Source: Setoptus koraiensis
Taxonomy: Eukaryota; Arthropoda
Direction: 5' to 3'
DNA length: 64,000 nt
NCBI GenBank assembly: GCA_048013815.1
Contig: CM106586.1
Location: forward strand, 22,568,001 to 22,632,000
Below, one piece after another: positions 1 through 10,155 of this stretch. The number at the start of each line of letters is the position of its first letter. Within the stretch, counting starts at the first letter, position 1. The translations under genes were made by a program, and so were the position numbers. The notes beneath the pieces were generated by a model, which was not told the DNA's origin, searched no databases, and worked only from the letters and a program-made list of their open reading frames with translations.

Positions 1-565
1 TCCCGTTATACAACCTAAACATGAGCGAAATCAATTTGAAGCATTGAGGCATCGACGTGAAGGCTGCGTCATCATAGAGCATATCTCTAATGAAATGTTT
101 TCTGTCTAGAGCGCCTCTTAGAAAACATTCTCTATAATCGAACTCTTCTTTGCTGTTGAAAATGAAATTGAGTCCTCGTTCCTTGAGTAGTTGCCTCTTT
201 AGGCGGCCCACTTTGACTAACAAATTTGAGGTGCGTCGACCTAGGATAGCATGATAAAGGAATTGTTTCTTGTTTTGGACGGACGCCTGTTTGTGAAGCA
301 CAGAATTGTCACCATGACTCGGCGATTCCTCATAGATTTCGATCAGATCCAACAGAAATTTGTCGTCCAATTTATCGTCAGGTGCATCGAGCAGGTACTG
401 GTACAACTGCCTCTGATTGGTAGTGTTGTCCGGCCTAATCGGACTTGGAGCCAGTATATTCATCGCCGATATAATCTCCTGGTTTGTTTCTCCTGTTGAA
501 GGTGGTGGCGAAACGAACTCATGATAGACAATTGCAGAAATGATAGACGGTTCAGCAAAATATTT
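1..565 (-). CDS. Unassigned protein, partial (3' part off left edge)
   Basis: The reverse strand is open for 188 codons from an acceptor-like TTATAG (intron side, about 566-572) to the window edge, with no stop. The reading begins KYFAEPSIIS and contains LYQYLLDAPDDKLDDKFLLDLIEIYEE and, later, HKQASVQNKKQFLYHAIL. Codon use and balanced charged and hydrophobic residues look like a real, alpha-helical protein. I do not recognise the family. There is a faint likeness to the AEP...LYxxLL...LLDL stretch of the mitochondrial PPR protein PTCD3, too weak to name it. The first exon must lie at higher coordinates; an open reverse frame at 654-968 was considered, but its donor phase does not fit cleanly. 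It would be divergent from the KDEL receptor gene. Confidence 0.6.
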
Positions 566-1316
566 CTATAATCCGAATTCAACGCACTAAATGTACACAC
601 GCACGCACACAAACAAACACACACACGCACGCACGCACACACACACACACACACTAACACAATGCTGAAAATTTTTCGTCCAAACTCTTCTGTGTGTGCG
701 AGCGCTGCCTTATCGGTTCAATTTTAGAACTATCCGCGACCACCATTGCAACGACCGCAGCCTTGGGTATATTCTCGCTCACGCCAATGCCCGAGTTATA
801 AAATTCACTGTGCTGCACGAAAGCACAGAAAGTGCAACAATTGCATTTGTGCGCGCGGAAACACATGCTGGGCAGTGACGGCCAGCCGACCATGCAAAAT
901 GCTGCGAGCCGGGCGTTAGTCTGGATCATGTGCTCCAACAGATTTTGGTGTGCATCTCTGCTATGCATAGCGAAAATCGCCGCACCATTATTACTGCAAG
1001 TCGAATGTTTGGTAGTCTACACCCTGATGAATTTCTCTAGAATAAATGTGTGCGGTATTTGGACTAGCTAGCTCATTCATCAGTCGAATCTTCAACAGGA
1101 GTGACAATAGGTGGCGTTTAGACACATCTACATGTATTTACTATTCATCGATCAGTTTATTCATCCTACGTGTAATCTACACATCTTAACAACATTATCA
1201 CATTTATACACCATTGGAAACCACTACGCCATTACAGAATCGGCTACTATCCAATAACAACAATATCATCATAATTATTATTATTATCATATTAGTTTAA
1301 TTATACCGGAGAAAAA
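566..1316. other. Non-coding stretch between the left partial gene and KDELR
   Basis: About 750 bases with no convincing gene. A CA/CG dinucleotide microsatellite lies at about 594-658 in the presumed intron or upstream DNA of the left-edge gene. The rest should hold the divergent promoters and 5' exons. Immediately before the KDELR start the sequence becomes AT-rich, with ATT triplets at about 1268-1300. Confidence 0.5.
594..658. repeat. CA-rich microsatellite
   Basis: Imperfect (CA)n interrupted by CG and AA steps, visible directly. It lies just outside the acceptor of the left-edge exon. Confidence 0.9.
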
Positions 1317-1967
1317 ATGAACATATTCCGTTTGTTTGGTGATCTATCCCATTTATTGGCCGTCATTATATTACTTCAAAAAATATGGAAGTCACGATCA
1401 TGTGCTGGAATCTCCGGCAAAAGTCAAGTGTTGTTCGCACTTGTATACACGTGTCGTTATCTGGATTTATTTACTGATTTCATTTCATTATATAACACAA
1501 TCATGAAGATTATATTTATAGCATCCTCTTATGCGACAATCTATCTAATTTATCATAAATTCAAAACAACATATGCAAAGGCCCAGGATACATTTCGCAT
1601 CGAATATATATTGGGCGCAGTTTTTCTCTTTGCATTGGTTATCCACGAGAGAGGTACTAATAGGTCAATTATCTTAGAAATTCTTTGGACACTATCTATT
1701 TATTTGGAGGCAGTCGCCATTCTTCCGCAATTATTTATGATTACGAAAACAGGAGAGGCCGAAACCATCACTTCTCATTATTTATTCTGCCTTGGAATTT
1801 ATAGGGGTCTATACATTTTGAATTGGATATACCGTTACTATTTCGAAGGCTTTCATGAGTGGATAGTAATTCTTGCTGGAGTACTACAAACTGTATTGTA
1901 TTGTGACTTTTTCTATTTATATATAACCAAGGTGGTGAGAGGAAATAGGCTGAGATTGCCAGCGTAA
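1317..1967 (+). CDS. KDELR: ER lumen protein-retaining receptor (KDEL receptor)
   Basis: Seven-helix membrane receptor that binds KDEL-type C-termini of escaped ER proteins in the acidic cis-Golgi and returns them to the ER in COPI vesicles. The 216-residue reading matches the family end to end (human forms are 212): GDLSHLLA near the start (with the ligand-binding His), [18 protein letters not shown], the [18 protein letters not shown] block, and [11 protein letters not shown] near the C-terminus. The tail RGNRLRLPA keeps the basic COPI-sorting character of the human KGKKLSLPA. One variant loop, HERGTNRSI, replaces the shorter vertebrate loop. It is a single exon. The ATG at 1317 follows an A-rich leader and gives the conserved MNIFRL start. 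Its stop lies 40 bases from the convergent Polo stop. Confidence 0.97.
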   Translation: MNIFRLFGDLSHLLAVIILLQKIWKSRSCAGISGKSQVLFALVYTCRYLDLFTDFISLYNTIMKIIFIASSYATIYLIYHKFKTTYAKAQDTFRIEYILGAVFLFALVIHERGTNRSIILEILWTLSIYLEAVAILPQLFMITKTGEAETITSHYLFCLGIYRGLYILNWIYRYYFEGFHEWIVILAGVLQTVLYCDFFYLYITKVVRGNRLRLPA

Positions 1968-1989
1968 ATTATCGCACGTCCAGCATATT

Positions 1990-1995
1990 AATAAA
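1990..1995 (+). terminator. AATAAA polyadenylation signal for KDELR
   Basis: AATAAA begins 23 bases after the KDELR stop; a second AATAAA at 2010-2015 overlaps the last codons of Polo on the other strand. The KDELR mRNA 3' end is therefore likely to run antisense into the Polo coding region. Confidence 0.6.
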
Positions 1996-2007
1996 GCAAG
2001 AATTCGA

Positions 2008-4136
2008 TTAATAAAGTGCAGTTTGTTCATTCTTGATGGCAGTTTGTTCATTCTTGATGGCAGTTTGTTCATACTTGATGGCAGTTTGTTCATACTTGAT
2101 GGCAGTTTGTTCATTCTTGATGGCAGTTTGTGCAACTTCCGATCCTCTGGAAGACGCGTTGCTACTTCCAGCAGAAGGTTGAGTTTTCAATCCTATCAGA
2201 TGCTTGGTACAATCGAGAGCATATTGGAGACGTCGGTAAAGATCAGACGTAGCACCATGTTCCATGAGGAGATCAAACCGATACGTGCGAAATTCATTGT
2301 TAGAATTTACTATAGTACATGCGCCTAGAAGTGGGCATAGGATCAGCTTGATGTGGTCAAAGAAGTGAACTTGCAACGTTCCGTTAGTCAGATAGAAGAC
2401 TAGACTTTGTTTAGTTCTGAACCACCTCATAACGTAAGGCAGTCTAGCCATGCCTTCCTCTTCTCTTGGTTTAGTTCCAGTGTTTGCGAGATATTTGCTC
2501 ATATAATTTCTAAAATATTTCAATAGATCCACCTTTTTACCCAAGTGTTTAGGAGGAGAAGTCATTTTAAAAAAGTGTTCGGCGCCTGTTGCGTCAACGT
2601 ATTGAAGTTGATTTTCATCTTCAGTTGCCAGCATGATAAGTCTTGTTTGATCATTGAAAAGGACGCAGTAACTGTTATCACACAATGCATAACCGAGGCC
2701 ATAGCGATCACTGAAATCAACCCATTTGCTGATCCAGTAGATAGGACTTGACATTGGATCTTCAGCTTCGTAGGATGAAATAGAGATGCGACGCAGTAGC
2801 TTCTTTTTCGAGACCACATTGGTCAGCTGATGCATGAGGTTCTTGAGATTTGCATCTTCTGAGCAATTTTCAGGATGAGGACGCTTCCTGTAAGGAGAAT
2901 TGGAAATTGGTATCTTGGAATGGGCTCTAGGTGACCCAACAAATTTGGAACTCTTAGTATCACCGTCAGTGTTTGTGACAGCATTGAGAGGTTGCCGTTT
3001 CGGTGACCCAGGGGGAGAAGTTTTAATGTTGGAGATAGCATTTGAGAATGTATTTCCAAAATCTCTCGGTAGCATAGAAAGACGTCCGGTTTGACTGCGA
3101 GGGGCAGTTGTCAAGCATGAGGTGGGTAATGTCCTCGGGATGTAATTATTAATTAAATATGGATTGTTGAGTATTGAAGTCATAGTTGGTCGCTCTGTGG
3201 GCTCTGCTCTCAACATGGATTCGATGAATTCACTCAAGGGGCGACTAAGTGTGGATGGTATGTGATATTGATTCTCTTTGATTCTTTTGTATGTGTCCTG
3301 TAGATCTGTAGTCTCAAAAGGGGGCTTGCCCACTGCTAGAGTAAATACGATGCACCCTAGCGACCAAACATCAACTTGATAGCTGTGTCCTATCTTGAGT
3401 AGAATCTCAGGCGCTAGATAGTTTGGTGTTCCGCACAATGTATACTTTCGATCATTTTCACTGTCTATTCTGGTAGCTAGACCAAAGTCGCCCAATTTAA
3501 TATCCATGGAGTCATTGATGAATATGTTACCTAGTTTAAGATCGCGATGTATAATTTTATAGTTGTGTAAATGTAGACAGGCCTCGGCTATTTGACGCAC
3601 ATAGTACCTAATTTCCGGTTCCGAAAGAGTCTTTCTACGACGGTGTAGCTCCATCATTGATTTTTTGTTGCATAGCTCCAAAATGATGTAGATATTTTCT
3701 TTGTCTTCAAAGAAGGAATAAAACTTGACAACGTGCTTGTGATTGATATTCCTGTGAATCTCTATCTCTTGCATCATCTTTTGCTTTTGGCCAGATTTTG
3801 TCAGTTGTGATTTAGATATAACTTTTCCGGCAAACTTGACATTGGTCTCTTGGTCGAGGAGTTCATAACAACGCGCAAATCCACCCTATAGTATGAATGT
3901 CATTGAGATGTGCGAGTTCCGACGACAAGATTTTAGCGTAATGATGAGGATAAAACAAAATTAGTATAGTAGTGAAGAGTTGAGGGAACTTGTTGATTGT
4001 GTAGCCATGTTAAACTAACCTTGCCAAGAAACTCTCCCTTCTTATAGGTGCGCCCATTCCTATTGTCTATAACAATGTCGGGTACTTTGATCTCGATTTT
4101 GGCCGAAGTAGACACGGCTTTCTTTCGTCCATTCAT
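2008..4136 (-). CDS. polo: Polo-like kinase 1 (Polo), two exons
   Basis: Mitotic Ser/Thr kinase acting at centrosomes, kinetochores and midbody. Exons on the reverse strand: 4136-4020 (39 codons) and 3885-2008, joined by a 134-base GT-AG intron; the junction restores the glycine loop GKGGFA. Product about 664 residues. The kinase domain spans about residues 32-285 with HRDLKLGN (Asp about 154), DFG (about 172) and the activating Thr (about 188) in KYTLCGTPNY. A linker rich in SPxK/R follows. The polo-box region runs from about 420 to 605, with the phosphopeptide-binding Trp in ISKWVDF (about 427) and His and Lys in FFDHIKLIL (about 550 and 552). After the second polo box there is an extra tail of about 60 residues ending in five QTAIKNE-like heptads; human PLK1 (603) and fly Polo (576) lack it. 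The start MNGRKKAV is the first in-frame ATG of exon 1. Confidence 0.96.
2019..2130. repeat. 21-bp minisatellite inside the Polo coding end
   Basis: Five nearly identical 21-bp units (2019-2039, 2040-2060, 2061-2081, 2082-2102, 2103-2123) plus a partial sixth. The unit is in frame and encodes seven residues, QTAIK(N/Y)E. Units differ mainly at one base that switches Asn and Tyr, so the array looks recent. Confidence 0.95.
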
Positions 4137-5039
4137 ATTGATAATGATTATGATTGTTTAAGAATTGATGATGAGGATGATGATGATGATGATGGTGATG
4201 TAATAGTGATGTGAGTGTGAGCTGGACGGAGATTGAGATCAATTAAAGTAGATTACACTTATTTATCCATTTGATGAAAACGTCTCCTGTCTGACCCGAA
4301 ACTAACTCTCACACTGACAAATCAAACGCTTTTTCTGGTTTGTGCGTGTGTGTGTGTGCGTGTTGTTTGTGTGTTTTGGGGCTGCTTTGTTACTGTTGGC
4401 CCACGAAACTAAAAGTTCCAACCGAAAGAGCGCACTTTTTTACGAGTTGTACGCATGCGCCCCAAGCCACAGGCGCTAATTTTTAAAATGACGAACGTTT
4501 TCGAAAGCAGCGCCACCCATGTTTCACTCATGCGCAGAATATACCGAAAAATGCGCCCTTTCAGTTATACGGTTTCGAGATCGAACAGCAACAAAGACAT
4601 ACCAACAGACGCATGGACACACAAGCACAGAGAGCGAGAGCGAGAAAAACACACAAGCGTTTCATTCGGTCAATGCGAGGGAGACAGAGGGAGACGTCAA
4701 ACCCATGCCCAGATTTGCACACTATTATACTAGTACACAGTCGCACAACCAAACGCACACAAAACATATCAATACTTACATTTGCACTCACATGTTAGCT
4801 TCTATAAGGACACACACGCACATACACACAGGCACACAAAAACAGCCACACAAAATACTAAAATGAAGAAATAGGATAATTACATAGATTGTGGAGGATA
4901 AGGACTCAAACCAAAGACCACCTTATATATATATATATATTATTATATATACATATATTTATATATGTATAAATATATATAGATATTTAGATAGATATTT
5001 CTTTTTATACAATATTTGATATCTACCCCTTGAATCAAG
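4137..5039. other. Divergent upstream region of Polo and EPC
   Basis: About 900 bases between two divergent starts. A CAT-type triplet run lies at 4160-4200, a GT-rich microsatellite at about 4342-4374, GA- and CA-rich stretches at about 4620-4850, and an AT-dinucleotide tract at about 4925-4990 directly before EPC. No gene is supported; this should hold both promoters and 5' UTRs. Confidence 0.6.
4925..4990. repeat. AT-rich dinucleotide tract
   Basis: Imperfect (TA)n run visible in the 5' flank of EPC, ending about 50 bases before its ATG. Confidence 0.85.
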
Positions 5040-6362
5040 ATGACAAGCAAATTGTCATTTAGGTCTAGGGCCTTGGACGCCTCCAAGCCAATGCCCATTT
5101 ACCGGGCCGAGGAAGTGCCCGATTTACCTGACTTCGCAGCTATTAATCGTGGGGTACCACCGCTGCCGTCGGGCATGGAAAAAGAAGAGGAGTGCGAACA
5201 CCACCTCCAGAGGGCCATGTCAGCGCAACAAGCCTTTGGTCACACAGGTGAATTAGTTATCCCTACACCAGATGTTTCCACAGCCCCCAATAAAGACTAT
5301 AGCGACCTCTACCCATCCGACTATGTACTACCAAGGCAGCCGATCCACATGCAATTATTTGCCATCGAGCAAAACTACCCAGATTATGATATGGATTCAG
5401 AAGATGAAGAATATCTTAATAAGACGGCCACCCTTTACCCTGATCTCAATGCCTTAAAATTTGAAACTTTAATGGATAAATTCGAAAAGAATAGTAGTCA
5501 GAATGTCATTCAATTACCTGAGGCTAAATCACTCTCATTAGATGAGGATGAGCAGCGACTTGTTACTGAGATTTATGATTATTGGCTAACCAAAAGGTTG
5601 GGAAACAAGGCCCCTCTAATACCCACTGTTAAAATAGAGAAGCGAGAGGGTGTCGCTTCAAACAATCCATATGTGGCTTTCAGAAGACGGACGGAAAAGA
5701 TGCAAACGAGAAAGAATAGAAAGAATGATGAGACATCATACGAGAAAATGCTCAAACTCAGACGAGATCTCAACCGCGCTGTTAGTTTACTAGATATGGT
5801 TAGAGGAAGAGAGAGGATAAAACGTGAACAGCTAAAGTTAACATTAGACATATTCAAACAAAGATATGAACTAGGTGATTATTCTGGTCAGATAATTGCA
5901 GAAGTTTCTGCACGCCCCTCAACTAAGAACAATGGTCACGGACCTGGACGCAAGAAGCGCGAGTACCGCAAACGAAACAGATCAAAAGTCAACGAAGAAT
6001 TTGGATCTGGTAGTTCCGACAATGAGGCTACATCTGATCAGGAACAAGATGCCCCCGATGGAGCTTATACTTTCAGGCGTAAGAGGGGATGTTATTACCA
6101 TGCTCCCCGTGATGACATCGGGAATTGGCCCTGGTGCTCGCCTTATCAAGGCGGACTTGGTCAAGAAAAATATCGTTATCGTGTTACTTATGTTGATGTA
6201 AAATGTGTAGGTTACGCTAGGAGGAGGTTCGGGCGCGGCGGTCGTATAATAATTGATCGGGCGCACTCCCCTGATGAACGCATAGATATTGACGTCTTCA
6301 GCGCAGATGAGGCTGATTTGGATTATGAAGCGGAAGACTGTACACATGACTTCCGATCCTGA
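5040..6362 (+). CDS. E(Pc): Enhancer of polycomb homologue (EPC)
   Basis: Scaffold subunit of the NuA4/Tip60 histone acetyltransferase complex in the nucleus, contacting Tip60/Esa1, ING and Eaf6-type subunits. The 440-residue reading covers the EPcA domain: start MTSKLSFRSRALDASKP, then INRGVPPLPSGMEKEEE, DYDMDSEDEE, the strongly conserved PYVAFRRRTEKMQTRKNRK-NDE block (about residues 212-233), and YEKMLKLRRDLNRAVSLL. A second conserved patch, YTFRRKRGCYYHAP, follows at about 348. The protein ends soon after with an acidic tail, about half the length of human EPC1 (836), so the Q-rich C-terminal half is missing or lies elsewhere. Single exon. Its last 65 coding bases overlap the end of the USB1 coding region on the other strand. 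Confidence 0.96.
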   Translation: MTSKLSFRSRALDASKPMPIYRAEEVPDLPDFAAINRGVPPLPSGMEKEEECEHHLQRAMSAQQAFGHTGELVIPTPDVSTAPNKDYSDLYPSDYVLPRQPIHMQLFAIEQNYPDYDMDSEDEEYLNKTATLYPDLNALKFETLMDKFEKNSSQNVIQLPEAKSLSLDEDEQRLVTEIYDYWLTKRLGNKAPLIPTVKIEKREGVASNNPYVAFRRRTEKMQTRKNRKNDETSYEKMLKLRRDLNRAVSLLDMVRGRERIKREQLKLTLDIFKQRYELGDYSGQIIAEVSARPSTKNNGHGPGRKKREYRKRNRSKVNEEFGSGSSDNEATSDQEQDAPDGAYTFRRKRGCYYHAPRDDIGNWPWCSPYQGGLGQEKYRYRVTYVDVKCVGYARRRFGRGGRIIIDRAHSPDERIDIDVFSADEADLDYEAEDCTHDFRS

Positions 6363-7203
6363 TCTGGATTGATTTAACCCTAACAATGCATACAGTGTCA
6401 CTGTTGCACACGCCCCCATATAAATAGTTTTTTAGTACATTATTCTCCTTAATTAACTTTCGCAGTATCTCCTGATCGTGTATTTGACTCGATCCTTCTG
6501 ACTTCTCTTCGCATGCTACGGCACAGTACAATAGACTACAGTGAGGTCGGGTATCTTGAAAATCATCTTCTTGGGTCATTCTGGATGCGAAACGTTCTAT
6601 CACAGGTTTGATTGTATCACGAAGACGCTCGAATGAGTCGTTGGGACATTTTGCAGGTCTTGCTAAATTAAGGAAACACTTGGTGGATTCTTGATTGAGG
6701 AATAATTCAATATCACTTAAAACAATGTTAAACTGTTGTATATTGGCACACGTTTCTCTCAGTTGATCAATGAGAGGCCTTATTTCATGGTAGCGCACAA
6801 CCCTATGTCCGCGTATAACAGAAATGTGAGGTTCGGGTATTTTGTGCCAGCATGTTTTAGGCTTGATGAAGGCATGGCATTTGTCGCCACAAGTTGCTGA
6901 TGTCTGACAAAGCGTTTCATTGGGCTTGTCCAAATGAGACTCACTAATTCGACTATCGCCGGGCTCACACAATTTTTGAGAGTTGATCACTTCTTCGACA
7001 ACGTCTTCAAGTAATTCAATACTGTCATCATCATCTATTGTAATCCTACAATGGCAAATAAATTGACCATGCTCTTGATCAAACGCCAACCTACCTCTAT
7101 CCATAGCTAAGGAGCTGTGCTGTTGATTTGAATCATGTAAACGATCTCCAACGGTCTCTTCTGTTTTACATTCACTGTTGCTTTGGTCTTGATAAAAGTG
7201 CAT
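6298..7203 (-). CDS. USB1: U6 snRNA 3'-5' phosphodiesterase USB1 (Mpn1)
   Basis: 2H-family phosphodiesterase that trims the oligo(U) tail of U6 snRNA and leaves a 2',3'-cyclic phosphate. I assign it from the two HxS motifs in the right order and spacing: PHISV (His126, Ser128) and RPHCSLLYC (His221, Ser223). Between them are family-like segments, HRVVRYHEIRPLIDQLRE and IELFLNQESTKCFLNL (compare human VYTNQEKTRTFLGL), and near the end IQIRIGSHVYSLPL (compare KSGNKFFSFPL). It has 301 residues against about 265 in human, with an acidic N-terminal extension. Single exon; the start is the first in-frame ATG. The C-terminus overlaps the coding end of EPC by 65 bases in the opposite direction. Confidence 0.85.
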   Translation of the reverse strand: MHFYQDQSNSECKTEETVGDRLHDSNQQHSSLAMDRGRLAFDQEHGQFICHCRITIDDDDSIELLEDVVEEVINSQKLCEPGDSRISESHLDKPNETLCQTSATCGDKCHAFIKPKTCWHKIPEPHISVIRGHRVVRYHEIRPLIDQLRETCANIQQFNIVLSDIELFLNQESTKCFLNLARPAKCPNDSFERLRDTIKPVIERFASRMTQEDDFQDTRPHCSLLYCAVACEEKSEGSSQIHDQEILRKLIKENNVLKNYLYGGVCNSDTVCIVRVKSIQIRIGSHVYSLPLHNPNQPHLR

Positions 7204-8249
7204 TACTACTATTTGGATAATTTAATATGGATTATATCACATGCATGTGGAGAGGGATCCATTACTAACATGAGTGCGACGGTTGACTACACACACGCAC
7301 GACGAGTAAGTCGTTGAGGCAACAAAGTTGCAATCCACTATGGACTTGTTAGCCTGAGTTGTTTGCCGTTGATATAGGGTGTCTCAATCAAGTGACCGAA
7401 TTGATTGGATCTGTGCTATGCCATACTCACACACAGTGTGAGCCTTGTACGGGGCATTTTGAAAAAATGATCACTGTCTGCTACGCAAGCACAGATTGTT
7501 CTCTGAACTCTGAACTGCATCAGACACACTCAACGAACTGCTAGTGGCACAAGACACAACTTTTTTGGCGTTTTGTAATTTTGCGCAGCGCACACAACAC
7601 TGTTGCATAACTTGCCCTTTCGATCTATACCATTGGAATGCCATCGAGCTAACGAATGTCCACTGCTATGGAACACACTGTGCCGCTCAACAGCACAGGA
7701 CGTTCGAATGCCACCTGTGATGTGCTGCTTGTGCTAGATATTTGTTGTGTGTGTGTGTGTGCTGTGTCACCATACTTGTGTGTTTGTGTCTACCACCAAT
7801 TCGGTAAGTGTACCGTGTGATGGCTTTCCCAAGTTCGTAGCGTCGATGCGAAAAATTTCCTCAAGGGCGGCGCTGCTATGCTTTCTTTAAATGGCACGAG
7901 AGAAGTGAGCCCATTCCAAGAATAACCACACATTTAACAGGAGTATGAGAACGCCTACGCTACTCTATGCAATGAATAATACAATAAAGGAAAGAAACAT
8001 ATTAACAAAACACTCCAGCGTTCATGGTGCATCTCGATACGTCTCAAGCACGCCTAGCGGACTTCTTTCGCGCTCATGTTTTTTACATTAGATGGCCGTC
8101 ACACACAAAACATTCAGATCTATTGTGTGTGTGGATTGAAAAAGGAATTATCCACTCATATAGACAACTGTATTGCAGTCAATATTGTTCATTATTATCA
8201 CTATTATTATTTAAAGTATTTAAAAGATTTGATTATCACAATCAACATT
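7204..8249. other. Divergent upstream region of USB1 and Slimb
   Basis: About 1 kb with a short TG repeat at about 7745-7762 and no supported gene. The frame of Slimb stays open upstream to 8076, but the residues there are low-complexity (Tyr/Ile/His) and unlike the family, so I treat it as 5' UTR. Confidence 0.55.
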
Positions 8250-9674
8250 ATGGATGTAGATGAGGAAGAGCGGAATGCAATGATTAAAAAGTTCGAATCA
8301 TGGCCGAGTAGGGATCAGGTGATTTTTGTACAACAATTATTAGCCCAAATGACTCATAATCAACATAGTTTAATTGATGATGCTCTTAAGCCGATGCTTC
8401 AGAGAGACTTTATAACATTACTACCCCAAAAAGGCTTGGATCATTTAGCCGAAAGAATATTGTCCTATTTGGATGCCCGCACACTCTCTATGTCGTCAGG
8501 TGTTTGTCGTGAATGGCGTCGAGTCATCCAAGACGGTTTTTTATGGCGAAAACTAATTGAACGCAAGGTACGCATTGACCCATTGTGGGCCGGCCTAGCC
8601 AAACATAGAGGCTGGGCGAGATATTTATTTAAACCACCACCTCCATGTCCCTACACAGTACACCAGCGCCTATTCCCGCTTATATTGAAAGATATTGAAT
8701 CCTTGGAACAGCGATGGAAAAGTGGCGAATATAATTTATCAAAAATCAATTGCCGTAGCGAGGGCAGCAAAGGTGTTTATTGTCTACAATATGATGATGA
8801 AAAAATCGTCAGCGGTCTCAGGGATAATACCATAAAAGTTTGGGATAGAACATCATTAAAATGTACCAGGACTTTACAGGGTCACACGGGCTCAGTATTA
8901 TGTTTACAATATGACGATAAGGTGATTGTAAGCGGCTCAAGTGACGCCACCGTTAGAGTTTGGGACGCCAACAATGGATCGCAACCACTAAACACTGTTA
9001 TTCAACATAGTGAGGCAGTTTTACATTTAAGATTCAATGATGGTATGATGGTCACATGCTCAAAGGATCGTTCCATTGTCGTCTGGGACATGGTGTCACC
9101 AAATCATATCAAAGTTCGGCAAATTTTAGTCGGACATAGGGCCGCTGTTAATGTTGTTGATTTTGATGAAAAATATATTGTATCCGCCTCTGGTGATCGC
9201 AGTATTAAAGTGTGGAATACCAGCAATTGCGAATATGTCAAAACATTAAATGGCCATCGACGTGGTATAGCATGTTTACAGTACAGAGACAGATTAGTGG
9301 TCAGTGGTAGCTCGGACAATACAATCAGGTTGTGGGACATCGAATCTGGCCAATGCATTAGAGTATTAGAGGGTCATGATGAATTAGTGAGATGTATAAG
9401 ATTTGATAATCGACGCATAGTGAGTGGGGCCTATGATGGCAAAATCAAAGTATGGGACCTTAAAGCCGCTTTGGATGAAGAAGTGCCAGCATCAGCATTA
9501 TGTATAAAGACCTTGATCAGACACACTGGACGTGTTTTTAGATTACAGTTTGATGAATTCCAAATAGTCAGTAGCTCCCATGATGATACCATACTTATTT
9601 GGGATTTCTTAGAGGAAAAACCTCACACCGTTGAACCTCCATCAGCCATCAATACTACTACATGTACTCCATGA
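8250..9674 (+). CDS. slmb: F-box/WD40 protein Slimb (beta-TrCP)
   Basis: Substrate receptor of SCF ubiquitin ligases; binds doubly phosphorylated DSG degrons such as those of beta-catenin/Armadillo, Ci/Gli and PER. The reading of 474 residues starts [11 protein letters not shown]. The dimerisation (D) domain is near residues 5-45 ([12 protein letters not shown]...FVQQLLAQM), the F-box near 50-100 ([18 protein letters not shown], then CREWRRV), and seven WD40 blades run from about 165 to 460, with repeated VSGSSDxTxRVWD/IRLWD patterns. It lacks most of the variable N-terminus of fly Slimb (510) and human BTRC. The chosen ATG is the one that places the D domain near the N-terminus, as in homologues; an upstream in-frame ATG at 8076 is less likely. 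Single exon. Confidence 0.97.
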   Translation: MDVDEEERNAMIKKFESWPSRDQVIFVQQLLAQMTHNQHSLIDDALKPMLQRDFITLLPQKGLDHLAERILSYLDARTLSMSSGVCREWRRVIQDGFLWRKLIERKVRIDPLWAGLAKHRGWARYLFKPPPPCPYTVHQRLFPLILKDIESLEQRWKSGEYNLSKINCRSEGSKGVYCLQYDDEKIVSGLRDNTIKVWDRTSLKCTRTLQGHTGSVLCLQYDDKVIVSGSSDATVRVWDANNGSQPLNTVIQHSEAVLHLRFNDGMMVTCSKDRSIVVWDMVSPNHIKVRQILVGHRAAVNVVDFDEKYIVSASGDRSIKVWNTSNCEYVKTLNGHRRGIACLQYRDRLVVSGSSDNTIRLWDIESGQCIRVLEGHDELVRCIRFDNRRIVSGAYDGKIKVWDLKAALDEEVPASALCIKTLIRHTGRVFRLQFDEFQIVSSSHDDTILIWDFLEEKPHTVEPPSAINTTTCTP

Positions 9675-10155
9675 CAACAGACAAAATTTATCGCACACAT
9701 TATATAACACTTAACTGTCTTAAAACACTTTACAATTAAATGAATGGACAAGAAATGAACAACAAGTTTTTCATTGAGATGATTTTCGATTCTTTTATTA
9801 ACTTATAACTAGATTTATTTACTTCCTCTCTCAAAATAATTATTGTAATGATAATTACGTCATTTGTCTTCTTACAATATGATAATATCATGTTAATAAA
9901 TTTGTTTCTAGGATATAGACTGAACAGATCTCACTTGTTAAAGATCTCATCATGACTTCATTTTTGACCATCCTAATTATATACATCATTCTTGAAGAAT
10001 TCCTACCAGTGATACGTATGAAGTTTCGTGAAGGTGATATATTGATCGAATCGCTTGCGAAATTGTTTCCATGGTATATGAGGAACGTGTGTTCATGGCC
10101 AGACATTTTTGTTCCACTTCATACATATATAATAGTTTAGGTGTATAGTAATTAA
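9675..10155. other. Convergent 3' region of Slimb and CLPTM1
   Basis: About 480 AT-rich bases. A + strand AATAAA lies at about 9893-9898 for Slimb; reverse-strand AATAAA signals at about 9794 and 9811 would serve CLPTM1, so the two 3' UTRs probably overlap. A 62-codon open frame at 9952-10140 has no recognisable content. Confidence 0.55.

Noticed and set aside
654-968. Reverse open frame as first exon of the left-edge gene
   Set aside because: It ends near a GTTAGT donor, but joining there in the needed phase gives a stop, and its residues do not resemble the next exon's style.
8076-8249. Upstream in-frame extension of Slimb
   Set aside because: Residues are Tyr/Ile/His low complexity and absent from homologues; the ATG at 8250 places the D domain correctly.
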